A stretch of DNA of 62,242 nucleotides from JBCCTX01 sp964468435. GTDB taxonomy: Bacteria; Bacteroidota; Bacteroidia; J057. The translations under genes and the position numbers were made by a program. The notes beneath the pieces were generated by a model. That model had not been told where the DNA came from and searched no databases. It saw only the letters and a program-made list of their open reading frames with translations. Shown one piece after another: positions 1-10,033 of the stretch; positions within the stretch are counted from its first letter, which is position 1; each line of letters opens with the position of its first letter. Location: NCBI GenBank assembly GCA_964468435.1, contig CAYXVE010000027.1, positions 1 through 62,242 on the forward strand, given 5' to 3'.

Positions 1-2
1 CC

Positions 3-641
3 TGGATACCGGCAAACATTCCGGAGGGGGGCGGAGGAGCTCCAGAGGGACCTGCAGGCGGCGATCTGGGTGGTACCTATCCCAATCCTTCCGTAACCGC
101 TATACAATCGGTACCGGTTGACCTCAAGAGCATACAGGATGGCGACGTTTTGGTATATGATAGCGACGTAAACGGCTTTGTCAACGACGAGATAGTTCCT
201 CAGATATTCCGTGTCAGTCAGGTTTACAAACCTTTTCCAGAGACTGGAGGCTCTGACCTCACTGTACTTTCAACCATCGAAGTTGTAACAGATGAATCAG
301 GCTGTGTAGTACTCACCGCAACCGGGGATGCCATACTTGATGAAAAATCAAATCTTACCGATGTAAGTGTAGGTACCCTACGATATGGCATTGATGAATT
401 GGGAGGTCTCAATAGCAATAATGAAACAGCTGTTTCCCTATATTTCCCTAATTCTGTAGAGTCAGGCGATCCGGAAGTGTTTTACACAACGCTTTCCATT
501 TCACGCATTTTCAATGTATCAGGAAGTACAACTTTCGCCTTTTATGCTCAGCAAATTGCCGGAGATAACGAAATTTTTGTAGAACATGTAAATCTAATCG
601 CTCAGTTTTATCCAGATTATTACAGCATTTGTTCAGAATGA
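3..641 (+). CDS. Partial surface protein with collagen-like linker, 5' end outside window
   Basis: The reading frame is open from the left edge, so only the C-terminal part (about 212 residues) is present. The first ATG/TTG-type start inside the window is not the real start. Near nt 48-89 it encodes GPAGGDLGGTYPNP, a linker motif frequent in tail-fibre-like and secreted Bacteroidota proteins, followed by a beta-rich region with no family I recognise. The stop codon overlaps the start of the next gene as ATGA, which suggests translational coupling with the PorP/SprF-type gene. It is probably an exported adhesin-like protein handled with the T9SS cluster; that role is inferred from context. Confidence 0.7.
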   Translation, partial: WIPANIPEGGGGAPEGPAGGDLGGTYPNPSVTAIQSVPVDLKSIQDGDVLVYDSDVNGFVNDEIVPQIFRVSQVYKPFPETGGSDLTVLSTIEVVTDESGCVVLTATGDAILDEKSNLTDVSVGTLRYGIDELGGLNSNNETAVSLYFPNSVESGDPEVFYTTLSISRIFNVSGSTTFAFYAQQIAGDNEIFVEHVNLIAQFYPDYYSICSE

Positions 642-1630
642 CAAAAAAGTATACTCATAATGCCCTGGGTTTCCGGCCTTACTATTTGGTAGTGGGCTTA
701 TTACTAATCGTACAATTTCCTGACCTATCCGCCCAGGAGTTACCTTTCTTTGTTAATATACGGGATCAGCTCGTTATCGTCAATCCTGCCATGACTACAG
801 TGCCTATACCCGTGGAAGAATATCAAAGGCCCATGCCTGTCAATCAATTGAAACACCTTTTGGGGTTTTCAGGAAGATTGCAATGGGCCAGTTTTGGGGA
901 GAATGCCCCCCAGACACTATCTGCTTCTTACCAGACCAAGCTAGAACTAGGAAGAGCCTTTCTCTGGCTGGGTCCCTATTTCATGAAAGATCAAATCGGT
1001 CCTGCAGAATTTACCAATGTAGGTGCCAAAATTTCAGTACACTTATTCCTTAAAGAAGAAACATATATTTCTGCTGGCTTGGTACTGAGATATTTTCAGC
1101 ATACCCTGGACCAGGATTTGATTATTACCCGGCAGACTGGTGATCCCACCATAATCAACAACCTGGAGTACAATACCTATTTAAGTCCGGGTATTGGAGT
1201 TTTTTACAACTCCCCTACCTTGTATGGAGGTATCTCCATGCCGTATGTATCCTTTTTGGATCCAGAAGGACAACGGGGATTTTCCAATCATTATCATTTG
1301 ATCGCTGGTGCTTTTCTTGATGTCAATAGCCGTACTTTCACATTTGAACCGATGCTCACGTATCAGACAGCACAGAACTTTCAGGCACGTTTTGATGCAA
1401 GCCTGAAAATATGGCACTACTTACAGGATGACACGCCCATATGGATCGGCGCTGGAGGCAGTAATGTCCAGGAGTGGCGCGCAGAGATAGGTTTCATCAC
1501 AGATAGCAATCCCAAAGCCGATAATCAGGCACCTTTTTTCATGCTTAGTTTTGCATATGGCAATCAGGTAGGATTAAATGTACCTTTAGGCAATATATTT
1601 GAAGCAGGACTGAATATTATGTTTCCTTAA
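638..1630 (+). CDS. PorP/SprF-family type IX secretion outer-membrane protein
   Basis: This is a 330-residue protein with an N-terminal signal peptide (hydrophobic stretch ending LSAQ) followed by an outer-membrane beta-barrel pattern of alternating short hydrophobic strands to a C-terminal strand ending in F-P. The length and the early phrase VIVNPAM fit the PorP/SprF family. Such proteins sit beside CHU_C-type secreted proteins and help deliver or anchor them at the surface. I chose the ATG at 638 rather than the TTG at 629 because it overlaps the upstream stop as ATGA. The S74 and CHU_C genes follow on the same strand. Family assignment is by pattern, so moderately sure. Confidence 0.65.
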   Translation: MTKKYTHNALGFRPYYLVVGLLLIVQFPDLSAQELPFFVNIRDQLVIVNPAMTTVPIPVEEYQRPMPVNQLKHLLGFSGRLQWASFGENAPQTLSASYQTKLELGRAFLWLGPYFMKDQIGPAEFTNVGAKISVHLFLKEETYISAGLVLRYFQHTLDQDLIITRQTGDPTIINNLEYNTYLSPGIGVFYNSPTLYGGISMPYVSFLDPEGQRGFSNHYHLIAGAFLDVNSRTFTFEPMLTYQTAQNFQARFDASLKIWHYLQDDTPIWIGAGGSNVQEWRAEIGFITDSNPKADNQAPFFMLSFAYGNQVGLNVPLGNIFEAGLNIMFP

Positions 1631-1657
1631 CAAGACAATCAAGATGATGTAAATCCA

Positions 1658-3214
1658 ATGATTATGCCTTTCTACAACGTTTTACGCTTGCACAACTTGT
1701 TCTTAGCTTGTACACTCCTGATTATGATCACAGTCCAGGGACAACCTTCTGGCCTTGGTTTTAATTATCAGGCTGTAGCACGTAATCCTCTGGGAGAGTT
1801 GTTACAAAACCAAAACCTGAACCTGAGACTGCGATTGCGTCGCAATAATCCGAATGGTCAGGTAGTATATGAAGAGACTCATCAGATTAATACCAATGAA
1901 TATGGATTATTCAGTATCATCATCGGAAATGGCAATCAAGTATCTCAGCAGAGTTTCGAAGAAATAGACTGGGCAGCTAATCCGTATTTCGTTCAAGTAT
2001 CTATCAATAATGAAGACTTTTCAGTAGACAGGCTGGAAGCTGTACCATACAGCAAAGTAGCTACTCATATGCGTATAGAAAATCTCCAGAATGTAAGTTC
2101 CAATTCTCCCAATAACGGACAGGTACTCAAATGGAACGGAAATACCTGGCAACCTGCCAATGACAACACGGGCAACAACTCCTTCACCGCAGGTGAGGGA
2201 ATACAGATCAATAATAATCAAATCATCAATACAAGACCCGATGTCGAAATTAAGCTCTCCGCAGGAGATGGAATTAAAATCGAAGGCGATTATCCCTCAT
2301 TTAACATCAGCTTAGGAAATAATGACAACGGCAACGGAAGTTCTGTCTGGTCCCAGCGAGGTAACAGGATCTTCTACAATGATGGAAACGTGGGTATAGG
2401 TACCAACAACCCCAACACACCATTAGACGTCTCAGGTAATGTGCATATTATAGGAGGAGAAAATTCATTTGGAAATAATGGTAACGATAATACGGCACTC
2501 AAAATAGAATCAGAAGACGGAGGTGGCCTGGAAACCATGATTCTGGATGGCAATGAAATTGATTGTATTAATGATGTGTTGTATATACAAGGGAACTCCG
2601 ATGAGACCGTAATTATCGGGCAGGGTGGCGGAGGAGTTGGAGTTGGTAATTTTACCAACCCTAACAACAACCCTCCCGAAAACACGCTTCATGTACTTCA
2701 CCGAGCTGGAGATATCAAATATGGACTCAATATTCAGAATGAAGACGATTTGGATAATATCTGGACGCTTCATAATTCTGCCAATCCAGGAAGTCCCAAT
2801 TTCAACCAAAATTTATTTTTTGTCAACAATGGCGATATTAAGGCCAAGATTAATCCCAGCGGGAATTATTCTCGTGTTTCTGATGCGAGGTTGAAAACAC
2901 AGATTCAACCTCTGAAAGGGGTGATGGATAAACTGCTAAACCTTGCTCCTGCCAGATATTATATGAAGGGTAGTGAGGAACGAGAAATAGGATTTCTGGC
3001 ACAGGATGTAGCTCGTTATTTTCCTGAGCTTGTAGATTATGATCAGGGGCATGACCTATATATGCTTAATTATGATGATTTTTCTGTGTTGGCCATACAA
3101 GCTATCAAGGAACAGCAACAACTTATAGAAGCACAGCTAAAGATTATCTCAGACCAGGAAAGCCGCCTTGAAAGGCTGGAAGAAAGAATCAATAAACTGG
3201 AAGAAAAACATTAA
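1658..3214 (+). CDS. Tail-fibre-type protein with C-terminal S74 chaperone domain
   Basis: This 518-residue exported protein has a signal peptide and an N-terminal domain starting GFNYQAVARNPLGE, widespread in Bacteroidota surface proteins. A low-complexity Asn/Gly-rich beta region fills the middle (about residues 160-390). The C-terminus carries the intramolecular chaperone/peptidase S74 signature: VSDARLK at about residues 407-413, then GFLAQDV and a terminal coiled coil. In this family the domain trimerises the fibre and self-cleaves at the Ser of S-D-x-R-L-K, here Ser408. It lies 27 nt after the PorP/SprF gene and 4 nt before the CHU_C gene, so the three are probably co-transcribed. Confidence 0.8.
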   Translation: MIMPFYNVLRLHNLFLACTLLIMITVQGQPSGLGFNYQAVARNPLGELLQNQNLNLRLRLRRNNPNGQVVYEETHQINTNEYGLFSIIIGNGNQVSQQSFEEIDWAANPYFVQVSINNEDFSVDRLEAVPYSKVATHMRIENLQNVSSNSPNNGQVLKWNGNTWQPANDNTGNNSFTAGEGIQINNNQIINTRPDVEIKLSAGDGIKIEGDYPSFNISLGNNDNGNGSSVWSQRGNRIFYNDGNVGIGTNNPNTPLDVSGNVHIIGGENSFGNNGNDNTALKIESEDGGGLETMILDGNEIDCINDVLYIQGNSDETVIIGQGGGGVGVGNFTNPNNNPPENTLHVLHRAGDIKYGLNIQNEDDLDNIWTLHNSANPGSPNFNQNLFFVNNGDIKAKINPSGNYSRVSDARLKTQIQPLKGVMDKLLNLAPARYYMKGSEEREIGFLAQDVARYFPELVDYDQGHDLYMLNYDDFSVLAIQAIKEQQQLIEAQLKIISDQESRLERLEERINKLEEKH

Positions 3215-3218
3215 TTAC

Positions 3219-5789
3219 ATGAAATCAGCACTACTGTATATTGGCTTACTCTTGCTGATCATTCCTTTGTATCCTCAGCAACTGGAGCGGTCTGTGATCG
3301 GATCGAGTGGCAGGGATGTCCAAACCAGTTCTCTGCAAATTTCCTACACAATAGGGGAAGTAATCGTTACGACCCAGAGAAACAATACCCAGATTCTGAC
3401 ACAAGGTTTTCACCAGGCTGATATTAGCTGTAATGCACCTGCGTCTGCCGTCAGCACACGCGATGCTACAGAACGCTGTAAAGACGGAACCCAGCAATTT
3501 ATCAATCTGACTAACAATGGTCCCGGTACCACGCCAGGCGTCAACTATACTTACGTTATTACCAATACACAAAATGTGATTGTCCGTTCGTTTAAAGATT
3601 TGAGATTTGATATCAATGAGTTGCAGGCTGGAAGTTACCGTATTTATGGTGTATATCACGACGATCCCTACAATCCACAGCCCGGCATAAACATACAGAA
3701 TGCGGTACCTGAGATCTGTAAAAGGATATCCTCCAACTTTGTCCCTTTATCGCTTGCTTTACCTCCTTCCGATGCTGTTATTCTTACACCTGTAAACGAC
3801 ACAGCACTATGTGGGAATGCTCAGATATCCCTGATCGCTGAAAATCCTGAATCGGGCAATGGTACCTGGAGAGGCTCTACAGGTATACAATTTACGAATC
3901 CTTTCTCTCCTAATACCATCGCCACAGGACTTCAGGCAGGTATCAACAGCATATCATGGGAATTGACGACCCCGGGCTGTCCTGCCAAATCAGCCAATAT
4001 CACCATCGAATATACCCCCCCTTTCGATCCAGCTGAAATTCTCACCGGTAGTGTGTTATCAGTATGTTCCCCCGATGGTCATCAGGTACGTGCAAAAGTT
4101 CCGGCTACCGATCAAGAAGGAAGATGGGTATCCAGCAGTTCCGGGGTGAACTTTACCCCCAATGATTCGGCTTTTGTGGTAAATGTCAACAATCTTCCGC
4201 CAGATAGAAGTGTGATCTATTGGGTGCTAGGCGATCAACCTTGCCAGACACGAGATAGCATCATCGTTTTCAACGATGCTGTAAGCTCTATACCAGAGAT
4301 TCTTAATCCACCAGATACCAGCGATATACATACCATCTGTACCAATCAGGTGAGCTTGAGCGCCAGGGAGCCAGAAAATGAAGGCGAAGAAGGATTCTGG
4401 AGAATCATCGGTCCTGGCGCGTTGGATGTAGACCCCAATTTCAGTGCTACCAATATCACCATCAAAAATATACCAGAAAACAGACAGGTTGAAGCTATAT
4501 GGGAGATCACAAAGGGTAATTGTCAATCTGAAGGACCGGCATCAAGAAGATTTTTTAACATTGGGGGCGTGAGCGCTGCGGAAATATTTGCCAGCGATAG
4601 TATCGTCCTGTGTGATGGTGTACCCCTGGAGTTGACTGCTAATGAACCTGGAAATGAAGAAACCGGAAGATGGTCGGCTTCCAACAATATTACTTTCTCA
4701 CCTAACCGGGAAAGTAATGAGGTCTCAATTTCCGGGTTGCCAGCAGGATCGACCGATGTAACCTGGTCGATTAGCGCGTCTAACTGTCCGGATAATCAGT
4801 CATCGGTTAATGTTTTTGTGATAGATTCACAAACCAGTCTCTTTGAAAGTGAAACCGAAACGCTATGCGAAGAAGATGAACCCTTAACCCTTACTCCTCA
4901 GACAGAACCTCTTGGAGAAGTACTCTCATACACCTGGAGCAATGGATTGACGACTCCTGTTATCCAGGTAGATCCCGCAAAGGGTGAATCATTAACTATA
5001 AGTCTAACCGTAGAGACTGCCGCAGGATGTGATGTAGAAGATGAAATACTAGTGAGTCGGGATACTCTGGGACTGGAAATAGCAGGAACCCCTGTTTGTG
5101 TTAATGGAGAGATTGTCAATCCAGCATCGCTACTTGCGGAAATATCTGGCACTACTGGTGATATCAGTTATTCATGGTCAAATGGCGAAACCTCGTCTAG
5201 TATTACTGTAGATGAACCGGGATTATATCAGGTGACCATTACCAATGACAACAATTGTCAAACCAGTAGTTTTTATGAGGTGATTGTAGATGAATATGAT
5301 GCAAGAGTGCTGCCGGGTGATACCACCATTGATCTGGGAAGTAGTATCACGTTGACGGCTACCGGTGGAGACGTATATTCCTGGGAACCTGATCCCACGC
5401 TGAGTTGTATCAATTGCAACAGTCCCCGTGCTACGCCAGAGGAGACTACCCTGTACACAGTAACTATTACGCGATTTAGTGGTTGTTTTGAAACTGCCTC
5501 CATGGAAATTGGCATACTCACAGAAAATGCTATATGTGGACAAGTGTTTATACCCAATATTCTCACACCAGGCAACAATGGATTTAATGATGTATGGCAA
5601 ATTGATAACCTTAGTCCTCAAAACGAACTGAATGTATATGACCGGTGGGGCAATGAAGTTTTCAGTGCCAGTCCATATCAAAATAATTGGGATGGGGATG
5701 ATATCGCCAGAGGTACGTATTTGTACATCTTAAAACTAGGTGAGGGACAGATATGCAGAGGTAGTCTATCTGTCATTCCGGACAATTGA
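3219..5789 (+). CDS. Large secreted protein with CHU_C type IX sorting domain
   Basis: The product has 856 residues. I start at the ATG at 3219 because it gives a clean signal peptide (MKSALLYIGLLLLIIPLYPQ) just after the preceding stop; the longer frame begins inside the upstream coiled coil. The N-terminus has the SYTIGEV...LTQGFHQ block typical of T9SS cargo. Four diverged Ig/PKD-like modules of about 90 residues follow, each starting near a Cys and containing a GxW and a W-x-I/L pattern. Two SxxWSNG modules come next. The C-terminus (FIPNILTPGNNGFNDVW ... NVYDRWGNEVF ... NNWDGDD) is the gliding-motility-associated CHU_C domain, a type B T9SS sorting signal. It is probably a surface adhesin. 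Confidence 0.85.
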   Translation: MKSALLYIGLLLLIIPLYPQQLERSVIGSSGRDVQTSSLQISYTIGEVIVTTQRNNTQILTQGFHQADISCNAPASAVSTRDATERCKDGTQQFINLTNNGPGTTPGVNYTYVITNTQNVIVRSFKDLRFDINELQAGSYRIYGVYHDDPYNPQPGINIQNAVPEICKRISSNFVPLSLALPPSDAVILTPVNDTALCGNAQISLIAENPESGNGTWRGSTGIQFTNPFSPNTIATGLQAGINSISWELTTPGCPAKSANITIEYTPPFDPAEILTGSVLSVCSPDGHQVRAKVPATDQEGRWVSSSSGVNFTPNDSAFVVNVNNLPPDRSVIYWVLGDQPCQTRDSIIVFNDAVSSIPEILNPPDTSDIHTICTNQVSLSAREPENEGEEGFWRIIGPGALDVDPNFSATNITIKNIPENRQVEAIWEITKGNCQSEGPASRRFFNIGGVSAAEIFASDSIVLCDGVPLELTANEPGNEETGRWSASNNITFSPNRESNEVSISGLPAGSTDVTWSISASNCPDNQSSVNVFVIDSQTSLFESETETLCEEDEPLTLTPQTEPLGEVLSYTWSNGLTTPVIQVDPAKGESLTISLTVETAAGCDVEDEILVSRDTLGLEIAGTPVCVNGEIVNPASLLAEISGTTGDISYSWSNGETSSSITVDEPGLYQVTITNDNNCQTSSFYEVIVDEYDARVLPGDTTIDLGSSITLTATGGDVYSWEPDPTLSCINCNSPRATPEETTLYTVTITRFSGCFETASMEIGILTENAICGQVFIPNILTPGNNGFNDVWQIDNLSPQNELNVYDRWGNEVFSASPYQNNWDGDDIARGTYLYILKLGEGQICRGSLSVIPDN

Positions 5790-5790
5790 T

Positions 5791-7920
5791 TTACTCTTTT
5801 TTCTCATCTCCACTTCTTCCTACAGGGATATTCGCCTGAAGTTCTTCAGCTCTCGCTCTGTATTTTTCAGCTCTTTTGTTCATTCCATAATAAGTCTCGT
5901 AGAATTCAGCAAGTTTGATATACGCTTCGGGATTAAACTCATCGTACTTGACTACATTTTCATATTGCTGAATAGCTTCACGGTATTTGTTCTGCTTGAT
6001 TTGGGCACGACCCAGTACCAGATATGCTTCCGGCATATCTTCTTTTAATGCGATGACCTTTCGAGCACTTGTCTCAGCAGCTGAATAGGCATCGTGATCA
6101 TAATGAAGCTTTGCCAGTTGCAGATGTCGTTTGGGTTGATTAGGGCTGCACATCAATCCCTGATTAAAGCGATTGACAGCATCCTCATATTCATCCTCAG
6201 CAACGTGAATTTCGGCAAGCAACATGTAGGTATCACAAATATATCTGTCGGTAGATATTGCAGCGCGCAGGTCGGACTTAGCTTCATTTATATTATTGAG
6301 TTTCAGGGCTGCCCTTCCCCTGTAAAGGTATGCTTCGGCATTTTCTTTCCGGGAAAGCACTTCAGTGAGATCAGTTATGGCAAATGTGGTGAAACCGGAT
6401 TCCACACATGCTTTACCTCTGAGCAGATAAGCATCCAGATTCGATGGGTCGAGCAATATCATCTCATTCAGTGTATCGATCGCATGCATATAGCGTTCTT
6501 CCTGGAATGCCCGTTTGGCTCTTCCGATATATCTTGCTGTTAGCCTGGTGATTTTTCTGTCCAAGCGCCCATCAAGACTGTCAGCTATCGCAAATACACT
6601 ATCTGCTGAAAGTGTATCCTGCTGAAGCAAAAATGCATTCCCCAATTGATACCAGTAGATCGCTGAATCCTGTTCCAGATATGTAAGTACCTGAAGATCT
6701 TCCGCTGTGGCGCGATAGTTTCTCAATCCTAATCTGGCCCGGCTCCTGAGTTCATACAATTTGGGATCTTCAGGAAACTGAGCGATTGCCTGGCTCAATA
6801 CATCTATCTCATTGAGATAATCACCCTGTACATGCCAGATATATGCTACCTCATATGCTAGATTGAGATTCGAGGGATCGAGCTTTTGAGCTTCCTCCAG
6901 ACTTTGTGCTGCAGAAAAAAAGTTGCCCATCTTCTGCATGGCTTCACTGCGATAGATATAGGCATCCATAAGCTTTGAATTGATCTCGATTGCTTGTTCG
7001 AAATCAGCAATGGCTGCAGGATAATCCTTGTTTTCCATATAGAGCAACCCCCGCCCTAGATATGCATCTTCGTCCTTATTGTTTTCCAGATACTCATTAT
7101 ATCCATTTATGTCAAAATACAGCCTGCGGGTCTCTATGTTGGATATGCGATCTTCCAGACTGCGTATGGACTGTTCTACCAGTGGTGTACTCTTGAGCAA
7201 ATAAGCCTCCTTGAGTAAGTCTATGGATTTTACATACGCTCCTCTACTCAACCACTTATTTGCCTGATCCTGAAGACCCTGAAATTTTTCTTCAATCACT
7301 TCAGGCAAAAAGTCAAACTCACCATATTCAGTGGTATCTTTAGCACTATGGTATCTCACAGATAAAATATATGTATTGAACCCTACCTCTTTGGGTTCGG
7401 CACGGATTTCAGCCACGCGCTTGCGTGTGGGATAGGGAACGAGAAAGTCCTTGTGGCGGTTGAGAAAACGACTGAGATAAATAACTTTAACAAACCAAAA
7501 ATCCTCCTCACTTTCCATTACGGCAGAGACTCTCAGGCTGTCAAACTGTATGGTACTGTTCGGCCCTTTGGTATAGTATATATCAAAATCTTTCAGGTAG
7601 TCTTCTACCCGTTTGTCAATTGGATTTTCATCATCAATAAACTTGGGATTCAAATCATCTTCAATTGAGACATCTTCATTCCAGAAAATCTTATCTCCTT
7701 TGATATTATTGAACATGATCTTTTCTATATCTGCTTCAGTATTGTTTTCATTAGATAAATTGATCAGTAGTTTTTGAAATTCCTCCACTAGAAATTTTGC
7801 CTGCCTTTTAATTGCCTCCTGATCCCGTTCTGTGAGTTCCTGCGCTGTAATACCCTGCATGTTGATTAGAACGATCAACAGCAACACAAAGAACCGAACG
7901 ATATTTATCTTGTTAGGCAT
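5791..7920 (-). CDS. Exported tetratricopeptide-repeat protein with novel N-terminal domain
   Basis: This is a 709-residue protein with a signal peptide ending GITAQ. Residues of about 30-210 form an alpha/beta domain I cannot name (FWFVKVIYLSRF is its most distinctive segment). At least ten TPR units follow, visible as repeats of AYLxxGRAxxKLxxxxEAI..D (for example GRGLLYMENKDYPAAIADFE). The C-terminal tail is basic. It is the last gene of a four-gene minus-strand run, only 4 nt after the preceding gene. Its stop lies 1 nt from the stop of the convergent CHU_C gene. TPR proteins of this type usually scaffold complexes at the envelope; the partner is likely one of the three upstream products. 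Confidence 0.75.
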   Translation of the reverse strand: MPNKINIVRFFVLLLIVLINMQGITAQELTERDQEAIKRQAKFLVEEFQKLLINLSNENNTEADIEKIMFNNIKGDKIFWNEDVSIEDDLNPKFIDDENPIDKRVEDYLKDFDIYYTKGPNSTIQFDSLRVSAVMESEEDFWFVKVIYLSRFLNRHKDFLVPYPTRKRVAEIRAEPKEVGFNTYILSVRYHSAKDTTEYGEFDFLPEVIEEKFQGLQDQANKWLSRGAYVKSIDLLKEAYLLKSTPLVEQSIRSLEDRISNIETRRLYFDINGYNEYLENNKDEDAYLGRGLLYMENKDYPAAIADFEQAIEINSKLMDAYIYRSEAMQKMGNFFSAAQSLEEAQKLDPSNLNLAYEVAYIWHVQGDYLNEIDVLSQAIAQFPEDPKLYELRSRARLGLRNYRATAEDLQVLTYLEQDSAIYWYQLGNAFLLQQDTLSADSVFAIADSLDGRLDRKITRLTARYIGRAKRAFQEERYMHAIDTLNEMILLDPSNLDAYLLRGKACVESGFTTFAITDLTEVLSRKENAEAYLYRGRAALKLNNINEAKSDLRAAISTDRYICDTYMLLAEIHVAEDEYEDAVNRFNQGLMCSPNQPKRHLQLAKLHYDHDAYSAAETSARKVIALKEDMPEAYLVLGRAQIKQNKYREAIQQYENVVKYDEFNPEAYIKLAEFYETYYGMNKRAEKYRARAEELQANIPVGRSGDEKKE

Positions 7921-7924
7921 TGAT

Positions 7925-8740
7925 TTAGTCTAGATTTAGCACTTTACTTCTGTATACTGCCTTATCATTTGGTTTAAGACGCTGAAGATTGCTGATCAGC
8001 CAACCGGAATTGAAAGTTTCCCGGTATACTTTTCGCAGAGAAAAGCCCCAGTCATCTACCTGAAGAAAATGATACGTGATAGCATTCACCTGTTCGAACG
8101 CAATATTTCCCTCAATGAGCTCATGGATAAACAAGGCCATCCCACCTGGATGAAAATTCCGGTACAGATAGCTTTTGATATGCTTTTTATCAGCTTTAAA
8201 AAGCTGTTTAAGGTTCATGAAATCTGTACCATGGCTCACGGGATTGAGGAATACGTGATCGCTTTCCATACCTGGAATAGCTAAAAAATCAGCTTTCACA
8301 CCTCTGATCACCCATTTAGAAGAATAGTCTTCTTCTTTTTGCACAGCCAGTGTGATCATCGCCTTTTCCCTCCTTCCCTTATACATAACATCACATTCCA
8401 GTAAGGCATACCAATCATCATCATAGAAGCTTATATATTCCGGGTCATGTGGATCCGTGATTTCTTTGACAAACTCCTCGACAAGGGTGATATCCCAGTC
8501 GCCTTTCATGTTGTCAAACAAGGTCTTGATCATGAGTCTGCGATCCATCGGCTTATCGGGAAACTTTTGAGAACGGTACTCATATAGCAGCGTGGAAGTA
8601 TCCCCATTAAAGCGCTCGATGAATTCGTCAACTTGTTTTACCTGAAAAGCGAAATTATACTCTGTTGGATCCAGTACTTGCCCTTTTGAAATAATAGACA
8701 ATACCAAGAACAAAGGATAAATGAATCTAGATTTGCGCAT
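7925..8740 (-). CDS. Exported protein of unknown function
   Basis: This encodes 271 residues with a signal peptide (MRKSRFIYPLFLVLSIISKGQ). I place the start at 8740 because that ATG shares a base with the TGA of the upstream gene (TGATG), a typical coupled arrangement; the longer frame to 8785 would overlap it. The mature part is an alpha/beta domain with a FDNMKGDWD segment and the segment KWVIRGVKADF, reminiscent of NTF2-like folds, though I cannot assign a family. The phrase NMKGD echoes NIKGDKIFW in the neighbouring TPR protein, suggesting related domains. It is probably a periplasmic or outer-membrane-associated component of the four-gene unit. Confidence 0.65.
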   Translation of the reverse strand: MRKSRFIYPLFLVLSIISKGQVLDPTEYNFAFQVKQVDEFIERFNGDTSTLLYEYRSQKFPDKPMDRRLMIKTLFDNMKGDWDITLVEEFVKEITDPHDPEYISFYDDDWYALLECDVMYKGRREKAMITLAVQKEEDYSSKWVIRGVKADFLAIPGMESDHVFLNPVSHGTDFMNLKQLFKADKKHIKSYLYRNFHPGGMALFIHELIEGNIAFEQVNAITYHFLQVDDWGFSLRKVYRETFNSGWLISNLQRLKPNDKAVYRSKVLNLD

Positions 8741-9966
8741 CAACTTGTATGTTCTACAGCTATGTTTGATAATAATACGTCCCAAAGAAGCTCTGTTTTA
8801 CCTTCTGTAACCTTCTCATAAGACCTTAGGATTACTTCCATACGTTTCATGGTCTTATCCTGGTAGAGAATTTGTCCGTCTTTAAATCCTTTGAAAACCT
8901 GCAAATAAGTTACTGTACCATACCAATTGCCATCTGGTCCCAGTTTGATATCCCCTACATAATTTATCTCAGCCCATTCTACTTCAACCCGGTCGTATTT
9001 CAGTTCCTGAATATGGTAAAGATACTCGCGAATATAGTAACTAGTCTTCTTTTGTGTTTTGGCATTGGAAACTTCTACGAAGCAGGTATCATTTACAAAA
9101 AGTGTTATTGCCTGATTAATGGCCTTATTAGCTTCAAAACGGCTGGAATTTTTATCGATGATCCGGTTAATATAGTTGGTGAACTGCTGGGTCTTGCGCA
9201 ACGCTTTGGTCTGGAATTCTTCTTCATTCACGGGAAGTCGAGGTCCTTCATTGGGGATCGTAGCTGGCTGGTCATCAGTTTGTGAGAATCGATCATCTGC
9301 TTCTTCATCCGTTTTAGGTTCATACTCACTACCTGATAATCCAGGATTTTGACCTCGAACCATGTCATTAAATGATTCTTGTGTATTAACCAAAGGCTCA
9401 GTATAAGAAGGATTGCTTGTGTGCCTTACCTGTGCGTCCGAATCTACAGCCTGGTTGATCCCTGCCTGCTCCGCGGCCCAGATGGCTTTTACGACTTCAT
9501 TGATGTCGGCGAGGGGTAGGAGCTGCTTATTGCGGTAGATAACTGCTATACTAGCCTCAATGGGCATCACCACCTCATTGCCCGTAGGATACTCTATACA
9601 AACCACATCATCTCTCCTTACTTTTACTTCACTTGCACGCACATAATTTCCCCCCTGTTGTATCAACAAATCATAGTCATCATTAATAAAATTGATAAGC
9701 CTTTCGTTACCGTTTTCATAGATCCTGAATGTTCCCTGAGGATTATAGCTTAAAGCGACACGCTTCACTTTAAGCTTCTCAACCTTGGAGGAATTAAACG
9801 CGCTAAAAAGTATTTTGCTTCCACTCATTCCCTGATAGGTACCCGTCATACTGCTTCCATCTGTAAAGTAAAAGGTATCCTGTGCCTGCAAGTTAATTAC
9901 CATCCCACATAGCAGTGCCATGAATACATATGGGAATGAAAGCGAGGCCACACGTCTTATTAACAT
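8740..9966 (-). CDS. Exported protein of unknown function, two-domain
   Basis: This encodes 408 residues with a signal peptide ending LQAQ. Residues of about 29-150 form a small beta-rich domain (TFYFTDGSSMTGTYQGM), typical of Bacteroidota proteins that read as 'expressed with a glyoxalase-like beta sheet', but I cannot name it. A Ser/Thr/Glu-rich linker spans about 170-260. The C-terminal domain (about 260-408) carries VEVEWAEINYVGDI, GNWYGTVTYLQVF and YQDKTMKRMEV. This last domain has the same order of elements as the N-terminal domain of the TPR protein in this run. The stop overlaps the next start. Function unknown. Confidence 0.65.
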   Translation of the reverse strand: MLIRRVASLSFPYVFMALLCGMVINLQAQDTFYFTDGSSMTGTYQGMSGSKILFSAFNSSKVEKLKVKRVALSYNPQGTFRIYENGNERLINFINDDYDLLIQQGGNYVRASEVKVRRDDVVCIEYPTGNEVVMPIEASIAVIYRNKQLLPLADINEVVKAIWAAEQAGINQAVDSDAQVRHTSNPSYTEPLVNTQESFNDMVRGQNPGLSGSEYEPKTDEEADDRFSQTDDQPATIPNEGPRLPVNEEEFQTKALRKTQQFTNYINRIIDKNSSRFEANKAINQAITLFVNDTCFVEVSNAKTQKKTSYYIREYLYHIQELKYDRVEVEWAEINYVGDIKLGPDGNWYGTVTYLQVFKGFKDGQILYQDKTMKRMEVILRSYEKVTEGKTELLWDVLLSNIAVEHTS

Positions 9967-10033
9967 AGGATATTATTTATTTGAATTATCTTTTCAATAA
10001 CTATTAAACTAATGAGATATTATACAACCCTCC

